Shown here: positions 46,332 to 56,094 of the stretch, piece by piece
Layout: the number at the start of each line of letters is the position of its first letter
Numbering within the stretch: position 1 is the stretch's first letter
NCBI RefSeq assembly: GCF_030161115.1
Contig: NZ_BSPQ01000002.1
Span: 62,001 to 126,000 of the forward strand
DNA: 64,000 nt
Source of the DNA: Psychromonas marina
Lineage (GTDB): Bacteria > Pseudomonadota > Gammaproteobacteria > Enterobacterales > Psychromonadaceae
Direction of reading: 5' to 3'
Translations under genes and position numbers: made by a program
The notes under the pieces: model-generated
Told to the model about the DNA's origin: nothing
Database searches by the model: none
Seen by the model: the letters and a program-made list of their open reading frames with translations, nothing else

Positions 46332-47579
46332 ATGAGCCTAAAAATGAATTCAAAGCTAAATAAAGTAGAACCAAAAATTCCCTATATATGGTTAGCCGGG
46401 TTAAGCATGTTAGGCTTTCTTGCTACCGATATGTACTTACCTGCATTTGATACTTTACGCCAAGATTTAGCGACAAGCAGTCAGATGATTGGCTGGTCTC
46501 TGAGTATATTCCTGCTTGGTATGGCGATAGGTCAGCTTATCTATGGCCCTATTAGTAATGCATTTGGCAAAAAGAAAGTGCTTATTAGCAGCTTAGCTAT
46601 CTTTAGTGTTGGTACTGTTATTTGTGCAATGTCTGATAGTGTTGAACTATTATTAGCTGGGCGGTTTATACAATCTATAGGCGCTGCTGGGTCAACCATC
46701 ATTTGGCAATCTTTTGTTATCGAAAAATATGATGATAAAACCTCCCAGCGCGTTTTTGCGACAGTCATGCCATTAGTTGCGTTATCACCGGCATTAGCCC
46801 CTTTACTCGGTGCGGTACTTGAAGCACACCTAGGTTGGCAGAGTATTTTTTATTGTTTATTACTGATTGGTATTGTGTGGAGTGTACGCAGTAGCTTAAT
46901 CGACTTTAGCGTTAAAAAAACAGCCTCTCAGGAACAAAAAATTAAAGGGCCAAAAGAATCTATTTTGCAGCAATATGTGGGCTTTCTAAAATCAAAAACA
47001 TTTAGCGGTAATATGATTATTTATGCAGCTTGTTCTGCAGCTTTCTTTGCATGGTTAACAGGATCACCCTTTGCTATGAGTGCAATGGGCTATTCTGGTA
47101 CCGACATAGGGTTAAGTTACATTCCACAAACCATCGCCTTTATTGCAGGTGGTTATAGCTGTCGACATTTACTAAGCCGCTATGATAGTGCATTAATTTT
47201 ACCGTGGTTATTGAAAGGCTTTCTTTTAAGTGTCATCGTTATGCTTTTAGTGGCTGTAATGGGGCCAACCGATAGCATTATTCCACTGTTGATTCCAATG
47301 TGTTTCATGGCAGCTGCGAATGGCGGTATTTATCCTATTGTTGCTAATAATGCACTAGCTACTTTTAAAACCAATAGTGCATCAGCATCGGGGTTATTGA
47401 ATTTCTTACAGATGATGTTATGCGTAATAGCAAGTGCGCTAGTTTCATGGTTTACTGAGTATGGTGTGATTGCAATGACGGCCGTGATGATGCTGCAAGG
47501 TGTGTTAGTGATTATAGGTTATAGTTTGATAGCAAAACAGCGCAAAAATGAGCAATTAAATAATACCGCTTCTGCATAA
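46332..47579 (+). CDS. punC: Purine nucleoside transporter PunC (MFS, YdhC)
   Basis: PunC is a 12-helix major facilitator of the Bcr/CflA drug-resistance subfamily; in E. coli it takes part in adenosine/inosine transport. It has 415 residues and the matched segments WLAGLSMLGFLATDMYLPAF, IYAACSAAFFAWLTGSPF, GLSYIPQTIAFIAGGY and ANGGIYPIVANNAL. The loop 2-3 MFS motif reads GPISNAFGKKKV. The divergent PunR gene supports the name over a generic multidrug exporter. Confidence 0.9.
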   Translation: MSLKMNSKLNKVEPKIPYIWLAGLSMLGFLATDMYLPAFDTLRQDLATSSQMIGWSLSIFLLGMAIGQLIYGPISNAFGKKKVLISSLAIFSVGTVICAMSDSVELLLAGRFIQSIGAAGSTIIWQSFVIEKYDDKTSQRVFATVMPLVALSPALAPLLGAVLEAHLGWQSIFYCLLLIGIVWSVRSSLIDFSVKKTASQEQKIKGPKESILQQYVGFLKSKTFSGNMIIYAACSAAFFAWLTGSPFAMSAMGYSGTDIGLSYIPQTIAFIAGGYSCRHLLSRYDSALILPWLLKGFLLSVIVMLLVAVMGPTDSIIPLLIPMCFMAAANGGIYPIVANNALATFKTNSASASGLLNFLQMMLCVIASALVSWFTEYGVIAMTAVMMLQGVLVIIGYSLIAKQRKNEQLNNTASA

Positions 47580-47585
47580 TAATTA

Positions 47586-47641
47586 GAAAGCGCTAATCTA
47601 CGGGTAACCTTAGATTAGCGCCGCAGACGTTAGCGCTTTTT
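47586..47641. terminator. Terminator region between convergent punC and rlpA
   Basis: GCGCTAATCTA (47590-47600) pairs perfectly with TAGATTAGCGC (47611-47621). A second right arm, TTAGCGCTTTT (47630-47640), can instead pair with GAAAGCGCTAA (47586-47596) and has the T run. It overlaps the rlpA stop codon (47630-47632). Confidence 0.7.
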
Positions 47642-48412
47642 CTGATGTATAACAAAGGCGCTAGGGTAGTCTGGTCGTAATTTTGCTAACAATGCTTGTG
47701 CTTCTTTTTCACTGCTGAAAGGACCTAAACGTAGACGGTAGTTGCTATTATCTTTAACGGCGATAGGTTCCACTTGGTACTTTTTTGATAGGGCTTTGCT
47801 CAGTGTTTCAGCTTTATCTGGCTGTGACGTCACTAAATATTGCACATAAAAATAACCATTTAAAAAATCATTCTTATAGCTGTTTTGCTGTTCATCAATA
47901 TGGATAAGCTCGACTTCTACCTTAGCCGTCCCCGATTTTACAATATCAAGTTTATTAGCTGCCGCGTAAGAGAGATCAATAACCCGTCCTTCATGAAAAG
48001 GACCACGATCGTTCACGCGTACAATAACCGTTTTGTTATTCTCAAGGTTAGTTACTTTTACGTAACTCGGTAAGGGCAGGTTTTTATGTGCAGCACTCAT
48101 TGCATACATATCGTAGCGCTCACCATTAGAGGTCAAATGACCATGAAACTTATTGCCGTACCATGACGCGTAACCTTGCTCGGTAAAAGAGGTGACATCT
48201 TTGATCACTTTATAATCGATGCCACGGACACGGTAGTTGCTATTTCCACCGCGAGAATAAGGCTCATAACGAGGCACTGCATCTTCGACATGATCCAGTG
48301 AAGGGATACTATCTGCTTGATGATCATTCTTATATTGATAACGATCAGAGCTACAGCCTACGACTAAAGTAAGTAATGACAAGCTGAGAACAACATTTAT
48401 TTTTTTTTTCAT
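47630..48412 (-). CDS. rlpA: Septal-ring lytic transglycosylase RlpA
   Basis: RlpA is an outer-membrane lipoprotein that binds denuded glycan strands and, in some species, cuts them. The lipobox LVVGC sets Cys20. The double-psi beta-barrel covers about residues 77-165 (QGYASWYGNKFHGHLTSNGE, RVNDRGPFHEGRVIDLSYAAA); the catalytic Asp region (NDRGP) is intact. A SPOR domain follows at the C-terminus (GYFYVQYLV ... YRLRLGPFSSEKEAQAL). It has 260 residues. It is at the end of the mrd cluster, 20 bases after rodA. Confidence 0.95.
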   Translation of the reverse strand: MKKKINVVLSLSLLTLVVGCSSDRYQYKNDHQADSIPSLDHVEDAVPRYEPYSRGGNSNYRVRGIDYKVIKDVTSFTEQGYASWYGNKFHGHLTSNGERYDMYAMSAAHKNLPLPSYVKVTNLENNKTVIVRVNDRGPFHEGRVIDLSYAAANKLDIVKSGTAKVEVELIHIDEQQNSYKNDFLNGYFYVQYLVTSQPDKAETLSKALSKKYQVEPIAVKDNSNYRLRLGPFSSEKEAQALLAKLRPDYPSAFVIHQKKR

Positions 48413-48432
48413 TTTAGTACTCTGTGAGACTA

Positions 48433-49530
48433 TTATTTTCTATTAAAACGTTTATGGGTATTAAATGACATTAATACACCAAACCCCGCCAATAAAGTGA
48501 CGATAGAAGTACCACCATAGCTTATTAATGCCAGTGGGACACCAACAACGGGCAGCAGGCCACTTACCATGCCAATATTTACAAAAATGTAAACAAAGAA
48601 AGTGAGGATAATACTACCAGCAACTAATTTTGTAAAAGCGTCCTGCGCTTGGTTTGCTATCCATAGACCGCGACCAATAATAAATAGGTAGATCGTTAAC
48701 AGTAAGAGAATGCCAACAAAACCAAACTCTTCTGAATACACCGAAAATATAAAGTCAGTATGCCTTTCGGGTAAAAACTCTAGTTGAGATTGTGTTCCTT
48801 GAAGCCAACCTTTACCCCAAACACCCCCTGAGCCAATCGCTATTTTAGATTGTATTATATGGTAACCAGCACCGAGCGGATCCGCCTCAGGATTAAACAA
48901 TGTCATCACCCGAGTTCGCTGATAATCATGCATCAGGTAAAACCATAAAATAGGGACGAAAGCAAGCACAGCACCAATAGCAATACTAATATATAACCAT
49001 GATATGCCAGAAAGAAACAGAACAAATATTCCCGAAGAAGCGACTAAAATAGACGTACCCAAATCAGGTTGTTTAGCGATTAAGAGTGTTGGAACAAGCA
49101 CGATGAGTAGTGCAATAACGGCATTTTTTAAACGTACTGGTAGCGTATGTTGGCTAATATAATAGGCAACGGCAAAGGGCATGATAAGTTTCATTATCTC
49201 TGAGGGTTGAAACTTGGTAAAACCAAGATCTAACCAACGTTGTGCTCCCTTACCTGTATGCCCAAAAACGGATACAGCAATCAATAAAAGCACACCAACA
49301 ATAAATACCGCAGGTGTCCAGCGTTGGTAAACCTCGGGGGGGATCTGTGCCATGACAAGCATTGCAGTAATAGCAATTGCTAGCCTAATTAGTTGAGGCA
49401 TCACCCAGTCTGGGCTGACAGAGTAAAGAGTGATAAGGCTTAAGCCCATTAAACAAAAAATCCCCAATAATAGCCACGGATCGATATGCAATCGGTAGAA
49501 GATACTTTTTTGTGCTTTGGTACTAACCAT
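48433..49530 (-). CDS. rodA: Rod-complex glycosyltransferase RodA
   Basis: RodA is the SEDS peptidoglycan glycosyltransferase of the elongasome. It has 365 residues (E. coli 370) with ten membrane segments. The SEDS signatures are present: GAQRWLDLGFTKFQPSEIMK, AKQPDLGTSI, the Asp-containing loop with QLEFLPERHTDFIFSVYSEEFGF, and GLLPVVGVPLALISYGGTS. It overlaps mrdA by 8 bases. Confidence 0.97.
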   Translation of the reverse strand: MVSTKAQKSIFYRLHIDPWLLLGIFCLMGLSLITLYSVSPDWVMPQLIRLAIAITAMLVMAQIPPEVYQRWTPAVFIVGVLLLIAVSVFGHTGKGAQRWLDLGFTKFQPSEIMKLIMPFAVAYYISQHTLPVRLKNAVIALLIVLVPTLLIAKQPDLGTSILVASSGIFVLFLSGISWLYISIAIGAVLAFVPILWFYLMHDYQRTRVMTLFNPEADPLGAGYHIIQSKIAIGSGGVWGKGWLQGTQSQLEFLPERHTDFIFSVYSEEFGFVGILLLLTIYLFIIGRGLWIANQAQDAFTKLVAGSIILTFFVYIFVNIGMVSGLLPVVGVPLALISYGGTSIVTLLAGFGVLMSFNTHKRFNRK

Positions 49531-51409
49531 CTATCTCATCCAATTTATCTTTTGTTTTTATGTGGTCGAAGTACTCATCAAATAGTGCTCGAACAATTGG
49601 CGCGCCATTAGAACTTCCTCCGCCCGCATTTTCAAGAATAACGGTGGTTACAATTTCAGGCGACTCATAGGGTGCAAATGCGACAAACATAGCATTATCA
49701 CGATGACGTTCTGAAATGTTTTCTGCATCATATTCTTCATCTTCAGCCATGTTAATGACCTGCGCCGTACCTGATTTACCTGCGACGGTATAGGAAGTAT
49801 TTGCAAAGGCACGATGTCCCGTACCCCTAGTATTGCTAGTTACACCATACATTGCCTTTAATGCGATATCCCAATAATGTTCATCTTTTAATTTAATAGG
49901 TTGCGAAGCTTGCACTGGTGGAGTGAACTCTCCCCCATCACCCACAATTGAGTGTAATATATGCGGTGTTATAATCTCACCTCTGCGTGCTAAAGTCGCC
50001 GTTGCTTGGGTTAACTGAATTGGAGTTACTGTCCAGTAACCTTGACCAATACCCACCGAAATAGTATCGCCGTCATACCAAGGCGCATTATATCGCTCAC
50101 GCTTCCATTCTCTAGAAGGCATGATCGCTTTAGTCTCTTCTCCAAGGTCAAGACCGCTATATTGACCAAAACCAAATTTTTCCATGAATGGGTTTATTCT
50201 ATCGATACCTATTTTATAGGAAGCATCATAAAAGAAAGTATCACAACTTTGTTCAATGGCATGATTAACGTCAACTTCACCATGTCCCCAGCGTTTCCAA
50301 TCACGGAAGCGTCGCTTACTTCCTGGCACTATCCACCAACCAGGATCTTTTATTTTAGTATGCTCAGTAATCACATTGGTATCTAATGCGAGCAGGGCCA
50401 TTTGTGGTTTAATGGTTGAAGCGGGTGGATATCGACCTTGTGTCGCACGGTTTATAAGTGGTCTATCCTTTGAATTTAACAGTTCATTATACTTTTTACT
50501 GCTTATACCCTGCACAAATAGGTTTGGGTCATAACTTGGATTAGAAACAAGACTCAACACCCCGCCTGTGCGTGTATCCATAACAATAATGCTACCACGT
50601 GTATCTCCGAGTAAGTTCTGAGCTTTTAGTTGCAGCTGAATATCGATATTAAGTTTGATATCTTTACCAGGTATTGGCGGTGTAAAGTTGAGCACACGGA
50701 TAACCTTACCCCAGCTGTCTACTTCAACTTGACGCTGTCCTGGTTTGCCGTGTAACAGTTCTTCATAATATTTTTCGATACCCAATTTACCAATGTAATG
50801 AGTACCGCGATAGCGTGCAGTTTCCCCGCGTTCATCAATACGTTTTATATCGTTGCTGTTAATTTTTGCGATGTACCCTAATACATGGGTGAAGGCTTCA
50901 CCAAACGGGTAATAACGTTTAAGGTTTGCTTGAATTGAAAAACCCTTGAAAAGGTGCTGATTAACGGTAAAGAGAGCCACCTCTTTTTCACTTAACTGAT
51001 CGCGTAATAAAACCGGTTTAAAAGAGCGAGAGTAACGATTACGGCTGTAAAAGCTTTCCACCTCTTTATCGGTAAGTCCTAACATATCACGTAAATTATC
51101 AATCTTTTCCGTCAGGTTTTTAGTCTTTCTAACAACAACCTGTAAACTATATACGGGTCTGTTTTCTGCTAAAATAATACCGTTTCTGTCGTAGATTAAA
51201 CCACGATTGGGCGGAACCGTCTGTACGTTGATACGGTTGTCGTTTGAGCGTGTTTGGAAGCTTTCAAAGGAGTTGATTTGTAGGTAATAAAGGTTACTAA
51301 TTAATACCCCAATCGCAATAATAATAGCGATGAAAACCACCAACGTACGGCGCATAAAAAGTGCTGACTCAGCAGAATGATTACGTATATTGATGCGTTT
51401 TCTTGCCAC
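49523..51409 (-). CDS. mrdA: Penicillin-binding protein 2
   Basis: PBP2 is the monofunctional transpeptidase that works with RodA in side-wall synthesis. It has one membrane helix (residues about 21-42). The transpeptidase motifs are STIK (PPASTIKPQM), SCD (EQSCDTF) and KSGT (AGKSGTAQV). It has 628 residues (E. coli 633). It follows rlmH by 3 bases and overlaps rodA. Confidence 0.97.
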   Translation of the reverse strand: MARKRINIRNHSAESALFMRRTLVVFIAIIIAIGVLISNLYYLQINSFESFQTRSNDNRINVQTVPPNRGLIYDRNGIILAENRPVYSLQVVVRKTKNLTEKIDNLRDMLGLTDKEVESFYSRNRYSRSFKPVLLRDQLSEKEVALFTVNQHLFKGFSIQANLKRYYPFGEAFTHVLGYIAKINSNDIKRIDERGETARYRGTHYIGKLGIEKYYEELLHGKPGQRQVEVDSWGKVIRVLNFTPPIPGKDIKLNIDIQLQLKAQNLLGDTRGSIIVMDTRTGGVLSLVSNPSYDPNLFVQGISSKKYNELLNSKDRPLINRATQGRYPPASTIKPQMALLALDTNVITEHTKIKDPGWWIVPGSKRRFRDWKRWGHGEVDVNHAIEQSCDTFFYDASYKIGIDRINPFMEKFGFGQYSGLDLGEETKAIMPSREWKRERYNAPWYDGDTISVGIGQGYWTVTPIQLTQATATLARRGEIITPHILHSIVGDGGEFTPPVQASQPIKLKDEHYWDIALKAMYGVTSNTRGTGHRAFANTSYTVAGKSGTAQVINMAEDEEYDAENISERHRDNAMFVAFAPYESPEIVTTVILENAGGGSSNGAPIVRALFDEYFDHIKTKDKLDEIDG

Positions 51410-51412
51410 AAA

Positions 51413-51883
51413 TTACTCGCGATGGTAGGGATGATTAATCGTTAAAGTATAAGCGCGGTATAGTCCTTCAGCAACGATGATACGCACTAAAGGGTGGGGT
51501 AAAGTGAGTGGCGAAAGCGACCAGCGTTGTTCCGACTTTGCAATACACTCTGGTGCAAGGCCTTCTGGTCCACCGATCAGTAAGCTGATGTTGCGTGCAT
51601 CTAACTGCCACTTTTTCATCTCACCTGCTAATTGCTCGGTTGTCCATGCTTTACCTGTGACTTCAAGGGTCACAATTTTATTACCTTTAGGAATTGCCGC
51701 TAATGTCAGCTCTCCCTCTTTTTTCAAAATGCGTGCTATATCTGCATTTTTGCCGCGCTTTCCTGCATTGATTTCAAGCAACTCAAGTTGCATCTCTTTA
51801 GGAAAGCGTCGTGCATACTCTTGATATCCTTTTTCAACCCAGTCTGGCATCTTAGTGCCTACTGCGATCAACTGAATTTTCAT
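51413..51883 (-). CDS. rlmH: 23S rRNA pseudouridine-1915 N3-methyltransferase RlmH
   Basis: RlmH is a small SPOUT methyltransferase acting on assembled 70S ribosomes. It starts [16 protein letters not shown], has the knotted C-terminal site ([30 protein letters not shown]) and ends with YHRE. It has 156 residues (E. coli 155). I start at ATG 51883 because of the alignment and a TAATG overlap with the rsfS stop; the longer frame to 51901 lies within rsfS. Confidence 0.97.
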   Translation of the reverse strand: MKIQLIAVGTKMPDWVEKGYQEYARRFPKEMQLELLEINAGKRGKNADIARILKKEGELTLAAIPKGNKIVTLEVTGKAWTTEQLAGEMKKWQLDARNISLLIGGPEGLAPECIAKSEQRWSLSPLTLPHPLVRIIVAEGLYRAYTLTINHPYHRE

Positions 51884-52209
51884 TAAGCAGAGTGTCCCCA
51901 AAGCTTTTCAAGGTCGTAAAATTGACGCGTTTCATCTTGCATTACGTGTAATACAACATTACCTAGGTCAACTAATACCCATTCACTACCTTCTAAGCCT
52001 TCTACACCAATTGGTGCATCGCCAGCACGTTTAGCTTCTAGAGCAGTTTGTTCTGCAATAGAGCGTACGTGACGCTTTGAGTTACCCGTACAGATAATCA
52101 TTGTATCAGTTACATCAGAGGTACCTGCTACATCAATAATAGTAATGTCTTTGGCTTTCATATCTTCGATTTGTGTTATCACAAATGCTTTTAATTCTTG
52201 GTCTAACAA
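51883..52209 (-). CDS. rsfS: Ribosomal silencing factor RsfS
   Basis: RsfS binds L14 of the large subunit and blocks subunit joining in starvation. It has 108 residues (E. coli 105) with the family core [28 protein letters not shown] and [29 protein letters not shown]. Translation starts at TTG 52209: no ATG fits the alignment, and AAGGA lies 7 bases upstream. It is first in the rsfS-rlmH-mrdA-rodA-rlpA run. Confidence 0.95.
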   Translation of the reverse strand: MLDQELKAFVITQIEDMKAKDITIIDVAGTSDVTDTMIICTGNSKRHVRSIAEQTALEAKRAGDAPIGVEGLEGSEWVLVDLGNVVLHVMQDETRQFYDLEKLWGHSA

Positions 52210-52532
52210 AGGAGTATCCTTTTTAAATAAAACAGCTAATCGCGGACTATATCACATAGATCTTATTCATTGCCATTCTTGATAATAAATTCACAATTTA
52301 AGAGAAATTATTTTCTCTAGCCTAATATTCACCAATTTAGAATAAATAAATCATGTTTGTGTGACAAGTAACAGTAAAAAAAAAGATCCTTTACTTGCAA
52401 AAATGGTGCACTTTATTAAACTTCCAGATCTATTGTGGTAAAAAGTGTCTAAAAGTGGATCTTTTTGCCAAAAAGAACAATAAATGACAATAAAAGTGGA
52501 TAATTTCTTAATTAATTTAGGGTTTACTCGTC
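52210..52532. other. 323-bp divergent region between rsfS and mraZ
   Basis: Promoters for two opposite clusters must be here, rsfS-mrd on minus and mra/dcw on plus. Apart from the MraZ-like repeats, AAAAAGATCC (52380-52389) is complementary to GGATCTTTTT (52457-52466), 67 bases apart. I could not assign -35/-10 boxes with confidence. Confidence 0.55.
52435..52500 (+). promoter_or_regulatory. Probable MraZ-binding repeats upstream of mraZ
   Basis: GTGGT (52435-52439), GTGTC (52445-52449) and GTGGA (52455-52459) recur with an exact 10-bp period, the spacing known for MraZ sites (TGGGN-N5 repeats in E. coli). A fourth copy, GTGGA at 52496-52500, lies within a perfect 11-base repeat of TAAAAGTGGAT. 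They lie 33-98 bases upstream of mraZ, which suits autorepression of the cluster. Confidence 0.6.
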
Positions 52533-52991
52533 ATGTTGCGTAGTGCAAATGCCATAAATATTGATACCAAGGGAAGGATCGCCATGCCAACACGTTATCG
52601 TGATGGTTTGATCGAGTCCTGCCAGGGACAATTTGTGTGCACTATCGATCTGCAGTCTCCCTGTCTATTACTTTACCCATTAAATGAATGGTTAGTGATA
52701 GAAAAAAAATTAAGCACATTATCCAGTACCAATGACGTTGAACGTCGTGTTCAACGTTTGATTTTAGGTCATGCGACCGAGACTGAGTTAGACAAAGGTG
52801 GGCGTTTATTAATTGCGCCTACGTTACGAAAACACGCAAAATTACAAAAAAAAGTGATGTTAGTCGGCCAGTTTAATAAGTTTGAATTGTGGGATGAAGA
52901 TATGTGGCAGCAGCAAGTTGAAGCTGATCTACTCGAAGGTTTACCGACTGGTGACCAATTAACAGAAAGTTTAAAAGGATTCTCACTGTAA
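52533..52991 (+). CDS. mraZ: Transcriptional regulator MraZ
   Basis: MraZ is a ring-forming AbrB-like DNA-binding protein that represses its own dcw cluster. Each of its two SpoVT/AbrB-like halves shows the pattern [18 protein letters not shown] and [14 protein letters not shown]. It has 152 residues, as in E. coli. It overlaps rsmH as TAATG at 52989-52993. Confidence 0.97.
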   Translation: MLRSANAINIDTKGRIAMPTRYRDGLIESCQGQFVCTIDLQSPCLLLYPLNEWLVIEKKLSTLSSTNDVERRVQRLILGHATETELDKGGRLLIAPTLRKHAKLQKKVMLVGQFNKFELWDEDMWQQQVEADLLEGLPTGDQLTESLKGFSL

Positions 52992-53938
52992 TGGCAGAGC
53001 ATATCACGGTTTTATTAGATGAAGCGGTTAACGGTTTAGCGCTTAAAGAAGATGGTATTTATGTCGACGGCACCTTTGGGCGTGGTGGACATTCTCGCTA
53101 TATTTTGGACCGATTAGGTGAAAATGGGCGTTTAATTGCTATCGATAGAGACCCTCGCGCAATCGCGGTGGGTGAAGAGTTAATGAAGAAAGATCCGCGT
53201 TTTACGATTATTCATGGGCCATTCTCTGGCTTAGCTGAATACGTAAAAGAGCTAGGCCTTGCGGGTAAGATCGATGGTGTATTGCTCGACCTCGGTGTTT
53301 CATCACCACAACTTGACGACGCTGAGCGTGGTTTTAGTTTTATGCGTGATGGCCCATTAGATATGCGCATGGATCCGACTTCGGGTATCAGTGCTGCAGA
53401 TTGGTTAGCAAAAGCGGATGTTGAAGATATTAGCTGGGTATTAAAAACCTTTGGTGAAGAGAAGTTTGCTTACAGAATTGCACGCGCAATTGTCGAAGAT
53501 CGTGAAGAAAAACCTTTCTTACGTACCTTAGATTTAGCACAACTTATTGAGCGCCTTTGTCCTAAGCGTGAAAAGAAAAAGCATCCAGCAACGCGTAGTT
53601 TCCAAGCGATCCGCATCTATGTAAATAGTGAACTAGAAGAGATCCATAAAGTATTAGACGGTGCCTTAGATATTCTCGCTATTGGTGGACAACTTTCGGT
53701 GATTAGTTTTCATTCATTGGAAGATCGAATTGTAAAACGCTTTATTCGTAAGCAAGAGAAAGGGCGTGAATATCCTGCAGGATTGCCACTCACGGATGCA
53801 CAGATGCAATCGGGAAAAACATTAAAAGCAGTAGGCAAAGCATTGAAGCCAAGTGCGCGTGAAGTGGATGATAATCCTCGTGCACGAAGTTCTGTGCTGC
53901 GTGTAGCGCTTAAAATTGCGCAGCCAGAGAGCGAATAA
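52991..53938 (+). CDS. rsmH: 16S rRNA m4C1402 methyltransferase RsmH
   Basis: RsmH (MraW) methylates N4 of C1402 in 16S rRNA. Signature motifs are [24 protein letters not shown] (SAM site), [23 protein letters not shown] and [10 protein letters not shown], with [14 protein letters not shown] near the end. It has 315 residues (E. coli 313). ftsL begins directly after its stop. Confidence 0.98.
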   Translation: MAEHITVLLDEAVNGLALKEDGIYVDGTFGRGGHSRYILDRLGENGRLIAIDRDPRAIAVGEELMKKDPRFTIIHGPFSGLAEYVKELGLAGKIDGVLLDLGVSSPQLDDAERGFSFMRDGPLDMRMDPTSGISAADWLAKADVEDISWVLKTFGEEKFAYRIARAIVEDREEKPFLRTLDLAQLIERLCPKREKKKHPATRSFQAIRIYVNSELEEIHKVLDGALDILAIGGQLSVISFHSLEDRIVKRFIRKQEKGREYPAGLPLTDAQMQSGKTLKAVGKALKPSAREVDDNPRARSSVLRVALKIAQPESE

Positions 53939-54253
53939 TTGACTGAATCACGTGATAATTTGTTGTTGCTAATTGTCGCTGATTTACGCCGCCACTTTGT
54001 GGTGGTGATATTCGCAATTGTTCTGTTACTAAGCGCGTTTTATAACATTTTTTTAACTCATGAAACTCGTAAATTAGCGACTGAAAAAGAACACTTAGCG
54101 CAGCAAAAAGATAACTTAATGATCGAATGGCAAAACTTGCTTATCGAAGAGCACACCTTGGATGAGCATAGTCGAATAAGACGTATTGCAAAAAACAAGT
54201 TATCGATGGCACAACCGACAAAAAATAATACAGTCTTAGTGGAAGTACCATAA
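53939..54253 (+). CDS. ftsL: Cell division protein FtsL
   Basis: FtsL is a bitopic divisome protein that works with FtsB and FtsQ. It has one membrane helix (about residues 19-38) followed by a leucine-zipper-like coiled coil (THETRKLATEKEHLAQQKDNL). It has 104 residues (E. coli 121). The start is TTG 53939, directly after the rsmH TAA; no other usable start precedes the helix. Confidence 0.93.
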   Translation: MTESRDNLLLLIVADLRRHFVVVIFAIVLLLSAFYNIFLTHETRKLATEKEHLAQQKDNLMIEWQNLLIEEHTLDEHSRIRRIAKNKLSMAQPTKNNTVLVEVP

Positions 54254-54255
54254 AA

Positions 54256-56094
54256 ATGAAACGGATTCAGACTAAAAAAAGAAAAGCAAAACAAGCCCAG
54301 CCTAGAAAAGTGTATCATGCCTTTTCTTCATGGCGTTTTGTGTTTGTTTCTATTGTAGTCGGAATCATTGCGCTTCTGCTGATCACTCGCCTTGCCTATA
54401 TTCAGGTAATTGAACCTGAATACCTCACTCAAGAAGCAGATAAACGTAGCTTGCGTGTTACCCAGTCTGTGACTCATCGTGGTAATATTTCTGATCGCCA
54501 TGGTGAGGAACTGGCTATTAGTGTTCCGGCTTATGCTATTTGGGTTGATCCTAAAACAGTCAAAGAGTCTTACGCATTTAACGATCAACAATGGCAGGAA
54601 AGTGCTGTCGAAAATACTCGCACCGGTAAAACAAGATATACCAAGAAAAAATTCTTCGAGTCTAAAAAGTGGCCCGCTTTAGCTGAAGTATTAGATGTTA
54701 AGATGGAAGACTTAGTTCGCATTATTGAACGACCTAATGCACGTTTTGTTTATCTTAAACGCCAGGTTAATGCCCCTATTGTTGATTATATTAAACAGCT
54801 TAAATTAGCGGGGATCTCCAACCAATTAGAATCACATCGTTTTTATCCTACGGGAGAAATCAATGCCAATATTATCGGTTTAACCGATCTTGATGCACAA
54901 GGGATCGAGGGGATTGAGAAAACCTATAACAACTTCCTACAAGGCCAAACGGGTAAAAACCGTGTTCGTAAAGACAGACTTGGCAATGTAATAGACCATA
55001 TTGAAGTAGTAAAAGAGAAAAAAGCGGCGGGTAACCTACAGCTAAGTATCGATCAACGCATTCAGGCAGTTGCATATAGTCAGCTTAAACGTGCAGTTAA
55101 AATTCACCAGGCGACATCTGGATCAGTTGTTGTCGTCGACGTGAACACCGGTGAAATTTATGCAATGGCGAACTTTCCTTCGTTTAACCCTAATGATCGT
55201 AGCCAGTATCAACCTTATAAATTAAGAAACCGTGCGATTACAGATACCTTTGAACCGGGGTCAACGGTTAAACCGTTGGTGGTTGCGAGTGCACTTGCGC
55301 ATAAAAAAACCGATGTTGATGAAATAATTAATACATCACCAGGGTGGATGAATATCGGTGGTCGTCGTGTTCGTGATGGCACAAATTTAGGTAAGATCGA
55401 TCTTGCGATGATCCTTAAAAAATCCAGTAATATTGGGGTAAGTAAATTAGCATTACGTCTACAGCCGGGTGAATTACAGCAGACCTTTGCTGATTTTGGT
55501 TTGGGTAATGATACCGGTATTGGACTGATTGGTGAGAGTATGGGCCGTTTACCACTACGCCATCGTTGGTCTGACTTTGAGCTAGCTACGATGTCATTTG
55601 GATATGGTATCACAGCCACGACATTACAAATTGCTAAAGCTTACGCAATTCTAGGCAGTGGTGGGAAACAATACCCACTCAGTATCTTAAAAATAGATAA
55701 TCCAGGTGAAGGTGAGCAGGTTATTCCAAGAAATATCGCCTTGGAAGTTGTGCATATGATGGAAGGAGTCAGTGAACAAGGCGGCACAGCGCGTAAAGCG
55801 CGTGTTGAAGGTTACCGAATTGCAGGTAAAACGGGTACCTCGCGTAAAGCTGAAGCTGGCGGGTACGGTGACGATTATGTCTCAATTTTTGCAGGTATTG
55901 CACCTGCAACTAATCCAAAATTCTCAATTGTTGTGATGATCAATGAACCACAGGGAGACCGCTATTATGCCGGTGATGTTGCTGCACCGGTTTTTTCAGC
56001 CGTGATGCAAAGTTCACTGTTATTATCGCATATTCGTCCTGATGACGAAAATAACCGCTATACCCTGTTGGACCAATTAAACGATGCTAAATAA
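54256..56094 (+). CDS. ftsI: Penicillin-binding protein 3 (FtsI)
   Basis: FtsI is the septal transpeptidase partner of FtsW. One membrane helix lies at residues 28-50. The active site motifs are STVK (EPGSTVKPL), SSN (KKSSNIG) and KTGT (AGKTGTSRK). It has 612 residues (E. coli 588) with a lysine/arginine-rich cytoplasmic N-terminus (KRIQTKKRKAKQAQPRK). It overlaps murE by 11 bases. Confidence 0.97.
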   Translation: MKRIQTKKRKAKQAQPRKVYHAFSSWRFVFVSIVVGIIALLLITRLAYIQVIEPEYLTQEADKRSLRVTQSVTHRGNISDRHGEELAISVPAYAIWVDPKTVKESYAFNDQQWQESAVENTRTGKTRYTKKKFFESKKWPALAEVLDVKMEDLVRIIERPNARFVYLKRQVNAPIVDYIKQLKLAGISNQLESHRFYPTGEINANIIGLTDLDAQGIEGIEKTYNNFLQGQTGKNRVRKDRLGNVIDHIEVVKEKKAAGNLQLSIDQRIQAVAYSQLKRAVKIHQATSGSVVVVDVNTGEIYAMANFPSFNPNDRSQYQPYKLRNRAITDTFEPGSTVKPLVVASALAHKKTDVDEIINTSPGWMNIGGRRVRDGTNLGKIDLAMILKKSSNIGVSKLALRLQPGELQQTFADFGLGNDTGIGLIGESMGRLPLRHRWSDFELATMSFGYGITATTLQIAKAYAILGSGGKQYPLSILKIDNPGEGEQVIPRNIALEVVHMMEGVSEQGGTARKARVEGYRIAGKTGTSRKAEAGGYGDDYVSIFAGIAPATNPKFSIVVMINEPQGDRYYAGDVAAPVFSAVMQSSLLLSHIRPDDENNRYTLLDQLNDAK

